From Candidatus Woesearchaeota archaeon (GTDB taxonomy: Archaea > Nanobdellota > Nanobdellia > Woesearchaeales > GCA-2686295): a DNA stretch of 64,000 bases. The stretch is from the NCBI GenBank assembly GCA_937912225.1, contig CALDOJ010000031.1:1-64000 (forward strand), written 5' to 3'. This document shows, piece by piece, positions 61,694-64,000 of this stretch; positions within the stretch are counted from its first letter, which is position 1; each line of letters begins with the position of its first letter. Position numbers and translations under genes: made by a program. The notes below the pieces were generated by a model. The model was not told the origin of the DNA. It saw only the letters and a list, made by a program, of their open reading frames with translations, and made no database searches.

Positions 61694-61718
61694 ATAAATA
61701 AGGAATAAAAAGAATTAT

Positions 61719-63617
61719 TTATAGGTATCTATCTATAAGCCCTGCTAAAGAAGAAGTTTTTATTTTTTTCAAAGATGCATCTTTTATTTTTTCTAATTCA
61801 GAAGTTTTAATTTCTAAATTAATATCATCAACTAATCCAAAATAAGATTTTATAACTGATTTTTCGATTTCATCTAAAGGTTTTAATAATTCATCTAACA
61901 AATTCATTTCAAGCAAAAGGTCAGTATTAACAACTTCTTCTTGAGTGATTGAAGTTTGATGTCCAAAAGTTGATTCTAACTCTTCTAAAAAATATTCTTT
62001 TTGTGTTAAGCTGTTTAAATCAGTTAAATCTGCAGAATAAAGTGTGATTATCGTACTATTTGAATCGTGTTTAATTGGTTTATCTAATGAAAAGAAAGTC
62101 TTTGGAGCTTTTTGTTTAGCAAGCATCAACATCGTATTAACTTGTCTTTTATTCATCCCTAGTTTTTGCATTAAATATTCATCTTTTGAAATATTAGGAT
62201 CTGTTAATGATTTAAATGCTCTAAGAGAATACTTAAAATTAGTTATTTGTTTTCTCCAGTAATAAGATTCCGTATTAGCCAATAATTGCATTTGTTTTTT
62301 TTGTTCAAATGATAAAGAACCGTTTGATGATTTTAATAAAGTTACAACTTGTTCGTTAACTAGTTTATTTGTAAGAAAATCAGATAATTCATCTAAACGA
62401 ATAACAGAACTTGTTCCAGGTCTTTTATGATGAGTTAACAATCCTTTATTTCTCCAATCATATAATGTTTTTTTTGCAACTCCAGCTATTTTTGCTGCTT
62501 CATCTCCCACTCTTAGAATATTTGTTAAATATTTATATTCTGCTTCTGGAACAAACACCTTTGAATCAATTCGTAAATGTTCAACAACTTTATCAATTGT
62601 AGCCCACTTATAAAAACGGTTATAATTTCTTTCAACCATTACATCTGATTCTTTAGATTTTGGATGAGTTTTATTTGTTAAATCTCGAGCTGTTTTTATT
62701 AAAGAATACCATGTCTGCCCGTCTTGTTCAATAACATCTTGTCTTTTTAAATTACCAATTCTATATTTATCTTTCAAAGATGAAGCAGCTTTAGAAGTTA
62801 CAAAAATCTTATTGAAAATTTTTTGATTAGTTAAATCGGAACTATTTTCTCTAACTCGCCTTGCTAAATCTTTTATAACATTTTCTTCAGAATAAATTAA
62901 ATCAAAATCTTTAATTAAACTCTTAGCAATTGATGATAAAGAATACCAATCAACATTATTCTCTGAAAATATATCTTTTTGACTTCTTCGTAACTCAGCA
63001 TAATTCTTTATTAAAAGTTGACTTGAGTCTTCTGGAACAAAAATCTTGTTCTTTGAAATTAATTTATAATCATAATTACTATTATCATTTATAACCAACC
63101 AATAAAGAGAATTTCTTATTTTACGTACAGAAAATTCTTCATCAGCCAATTTAGAAGCTAAATCATTCAACGAGTACCATTGAACTCCATCTTGCGTAAA
63201 AGAATCAACATTATACTTGTTAATTCCATTAAGACGAACTCCAACTTCTTGCTCACAATCAGGAGAAAGACGAACTTTCCCAAACCAATCTCTTTCAACC
63301 ATAAAAGTTTCTTTTCGAAGAAAACCTGCAACTTGTTTTGAAGTAAGATCATGTTCTTGAGCTAATTCAGTTGTTGATTTCCAACCACAAAGAGCAGGAT
63401 AATGTTCAAGAATTATTTGTTTAACATCATCTTTAGGTAATTCACTTATATAATTTCGAACTCTATAACCTGGTTCTCTACTGACTTTTAAACGAAAATT
63501 TGAACGAGGAGTTCCTAAAATAGAAGCCACATCAGATACTGCTAAATGATCTTGTTCATACGCATCGACTTTTTGTAAAGCTTTTTGTACTTCAGGATAA
63601 CTAGCTACTTGTTGCAT
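61719..63617 (-). CDS. Large multi-HTH protein with sigma region 4-like C-terminus
   Basis: A 632-residue protein with at least four HTH-like modules. Repeated units of the form WYSLxxxAxxLxxxx...(V/I)xxLxRRVREN, each ending in a KIFV strand, follow the N-terminal motif shared with the 235-aa paralog. A MerR-like unit (VGDEAAKIAGVAKKTLYDWRNKGLLTHHKRPGTSSVIRL) lies near residue 375-415. The last 55 residues (LDEIEKSVIKSYFGL, then TSELEKIKDASLKKIKTSSLAGLIDRYL) resemble a degenerate sigma region 4. It is probably a transcription regulator. Confidence 0.68.
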   Translation of the reverse strand: MQQVASYPEVQKALQKVDAYEQDHLAVSDVASILGTPRSNFRLKVSREPGYRVRNYISELPKDDVKQIILEHYPALCGWKSTTELAQEHDLTSKQVAGFLRKETFMVERDWFGKVRLSPDCEQEVGVRLNGINKYNVDSFTQDGVQWYSLNDLASKLADEEFSVRKIRNSLYWLVINDNSNYDYKLISKNKIFVPEDSSQLLIKNYAELRRSQKDIFSENNVDWYSLSSIAKSLIKDFDLIYSEENVIKDLARRVRENSSDLTNQKIFNKIFVTSKAASSLKDKYRIGNLKRQDVIEQDGQTWYSLIKTARDLTNKTHPKSKESDVMVERNYNRFYKWATIDKVVEHLRIDSKVFVPEAEYKYLTNILRVGDEAAKIAGVAKKTLYDWRNKGLLTHHKRPGTSSVIRLDELSDFLTNKLVNEQVVTLLKSSNGSLSFEQKKQMQLLANTESYYWRKQITNFKYSLRAFKSLTDPNISKDEYLMQKLGMNKRQVNTMLMLAKQKAPKTFFSLDKPIKHDSNSTIITLYSADLTDLNSLTQKEYFLEELESTFGHQTSITQEEVVNTDLLLEMNLLDELLKPLDEIEKSVIKSYFGLVDDINLEIKTSELEKIKDASLKKIKTSSLAGLIDRYL

Positions 63618-63663
63618 TTTAAGAGTTTGAAATTAAAATAATTATTTATAGGTTTAGCTAAAA

Positions 63664-63762
63664 TCATAAAAAAGCACTAATCACAGTAAAAAAAACAAAT
63701 GAAACAGTTATTGTTGCCGCTACAAACGTTTTTAATGATTGAATTATTTTTTGAGAAATCAT
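63664..63762 (-). CDS. 32-aa single-pass membrane microprotein
   Basis: A short ORF, MISQKIIQSLKTFVAAT..., with one hydrophobic helix to its C-terminus. It starts 7 nt after the stop of the partial gene to its right, so it is likely in the same transcript. No strong SD was seen. Confidence 0.45.
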   Translation of the reverse strand: MISQKIIQSLKTFVAATITVSFVFFTVISAFL

Positions 63763-63769
63763 TTTAAGC

Positions 63770-64000
63770 TTAAGGAAGATATATTGGTTCATTAAATTTT
63801 ACTGTATCTTCAAGCCCCGCTTCTTTTACAGCTAATTTTGCACCTTGAATATCACAATACCAAGTCAAATTTTCAGTATAATTTGAACTTAATTTTCCAA
63901 ATTTATCAATATTTTCTTTGGCTCTTAAATACTGTTCTTGAGTTTGTTGACCGCCCATAGTAAAAATCAACCCCATCATAGAAATTACAAGTTCAGAAGA
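63770..64000 (-). CDS. Partial membrane-associated protein (5' end beyond window)
   Basis: The frame is open to the right edge (SSELVIS before the first Met at 63979), so the start may lie outside. A hydrophobic segment (LVISMMGLIFTMGG) is followed by a soluble C-terminus of about 55 residues (QQTQEQYLRAKENIDKFGKL...). Not recognised. Confidence 0.55.
   Translation of the reverse strand, partial: SSELVISMMGLIFTMGGQQTQEQYLRAKENIDKFGKLSSNYTENLTWYCDIQGAKLAVKEAGLEDTVKFNEPIYLP

Noticed and set aside
1..64000. Idea that bacterial-looking genes mark a chimeric contig or a bacterial genome
   Set aside because: Archaeal markers (geranylgeranyl reductase, type II map, DRG GTPase, PGF-pre-PGF) and TATA/leaderless promoters interleave gene by gene with the bacterial-like genes, in places with overlapping codons. 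Coverage data would still be the final test.

Overview
The window looks like chromosomal DNA of a small-genome archaeon, probably a DPANN lineage of the Woesearchaeota/Pacearchaeota kind (inferred). It is AT-rich and densely packed. Many genes have an archaeal TATA box 25-30 nt before the ATG (leaderless), while others use strong GGAGG/GAGGTG ribosome sites. Archaeal-type genes include a geranylgeranyl reductase, type II methionine aminopeptidase, a DRG-type GTPase with TGS domain, a stand-alone chorismate mutase and PGF-pre-PGF surface proteins. Interleaved with them, often in the same operons, are bacterial-looking genes: a complete sigma-70 factor, bacterial-type ThrRS, CspA, a DeaD-like helicase, a J-domain protein and a Bacteroidota-style T9SS sorting domain.

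Layout. 1-4.5 kb: methyltransferase, NrtR-like regulator with a divergent three-gene operon, a small Cys-rich membrane protein, chorismate mutase and a Ca2+/cation antiporter. 4.5-8 kb: an eight-gene minus-strand operon with a J-domain protein and two minimal GHKL (Hsp90-like) ATP-binding proteins that both lack the catalytic Glu. 8-33 kb: the surface region, with two paralogous modules, each a giant membrane-anchored repeat protein plus a pair of ExeA-like AAA proteins (one with Walker B DE, one with DN), flanking a plus-strand block of secreted proteins. 33-34.2 kb: DRG GTPase.

34.2-42.3 kb is the most striking region: an integron-like cassette array. A Xer-type tyrosine recombinase points left. 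To its right is an attI-like site, then six cassettes, all reading right, separated by attC-like folded sites. The evidence is internal: the R'' box (RYYYAAC) at the end of each of cassettes 1-5 is the exact reverse complement of the R' box (GTTRRRY-like) at the start of that same cassette, although the sequence differs from cassette to cassette. Each cassette also carries further private inverted repeats just inside its ends, and its own archaeal promoter. Cargo: an operon of six tandem HTH microproteins plus a 290-aa protein, an LPLAT acyltransferase, an S51 peptidase, a HAD-like protein, a possible cyclodipeptide-synthase-like protein and a YunG-like protein. The recombinase lacks the insertion that defines IntI.

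42.3-64 kb is mostly housekeeping and regulation: RidA, SDR, CspA/zinc-ribbon, DEAD helicase, methyltransferase, small HTH and membrane proteins, a nucleotidyltransferase, then thrS. thrS is preceded by a 21-codon leader ORF with ten Thr codons (seven consecutive) and an immediate hairpin/T8 tract, which looks like a Thr attenuator. Then follow a low-molecular-weight phosphatase, a transglutaminase-like membrane protein, geranylgeranyl reductase, the sigma factor with an acidic partner ORF, Nudix, methionine aminopeptidase, and two multi-HTH proteins, the larger ending in a sigma region 4-like remnant.

No tRNA, rRNA or CRISPR was recognised. Family assignments come from motif reading without database searches.
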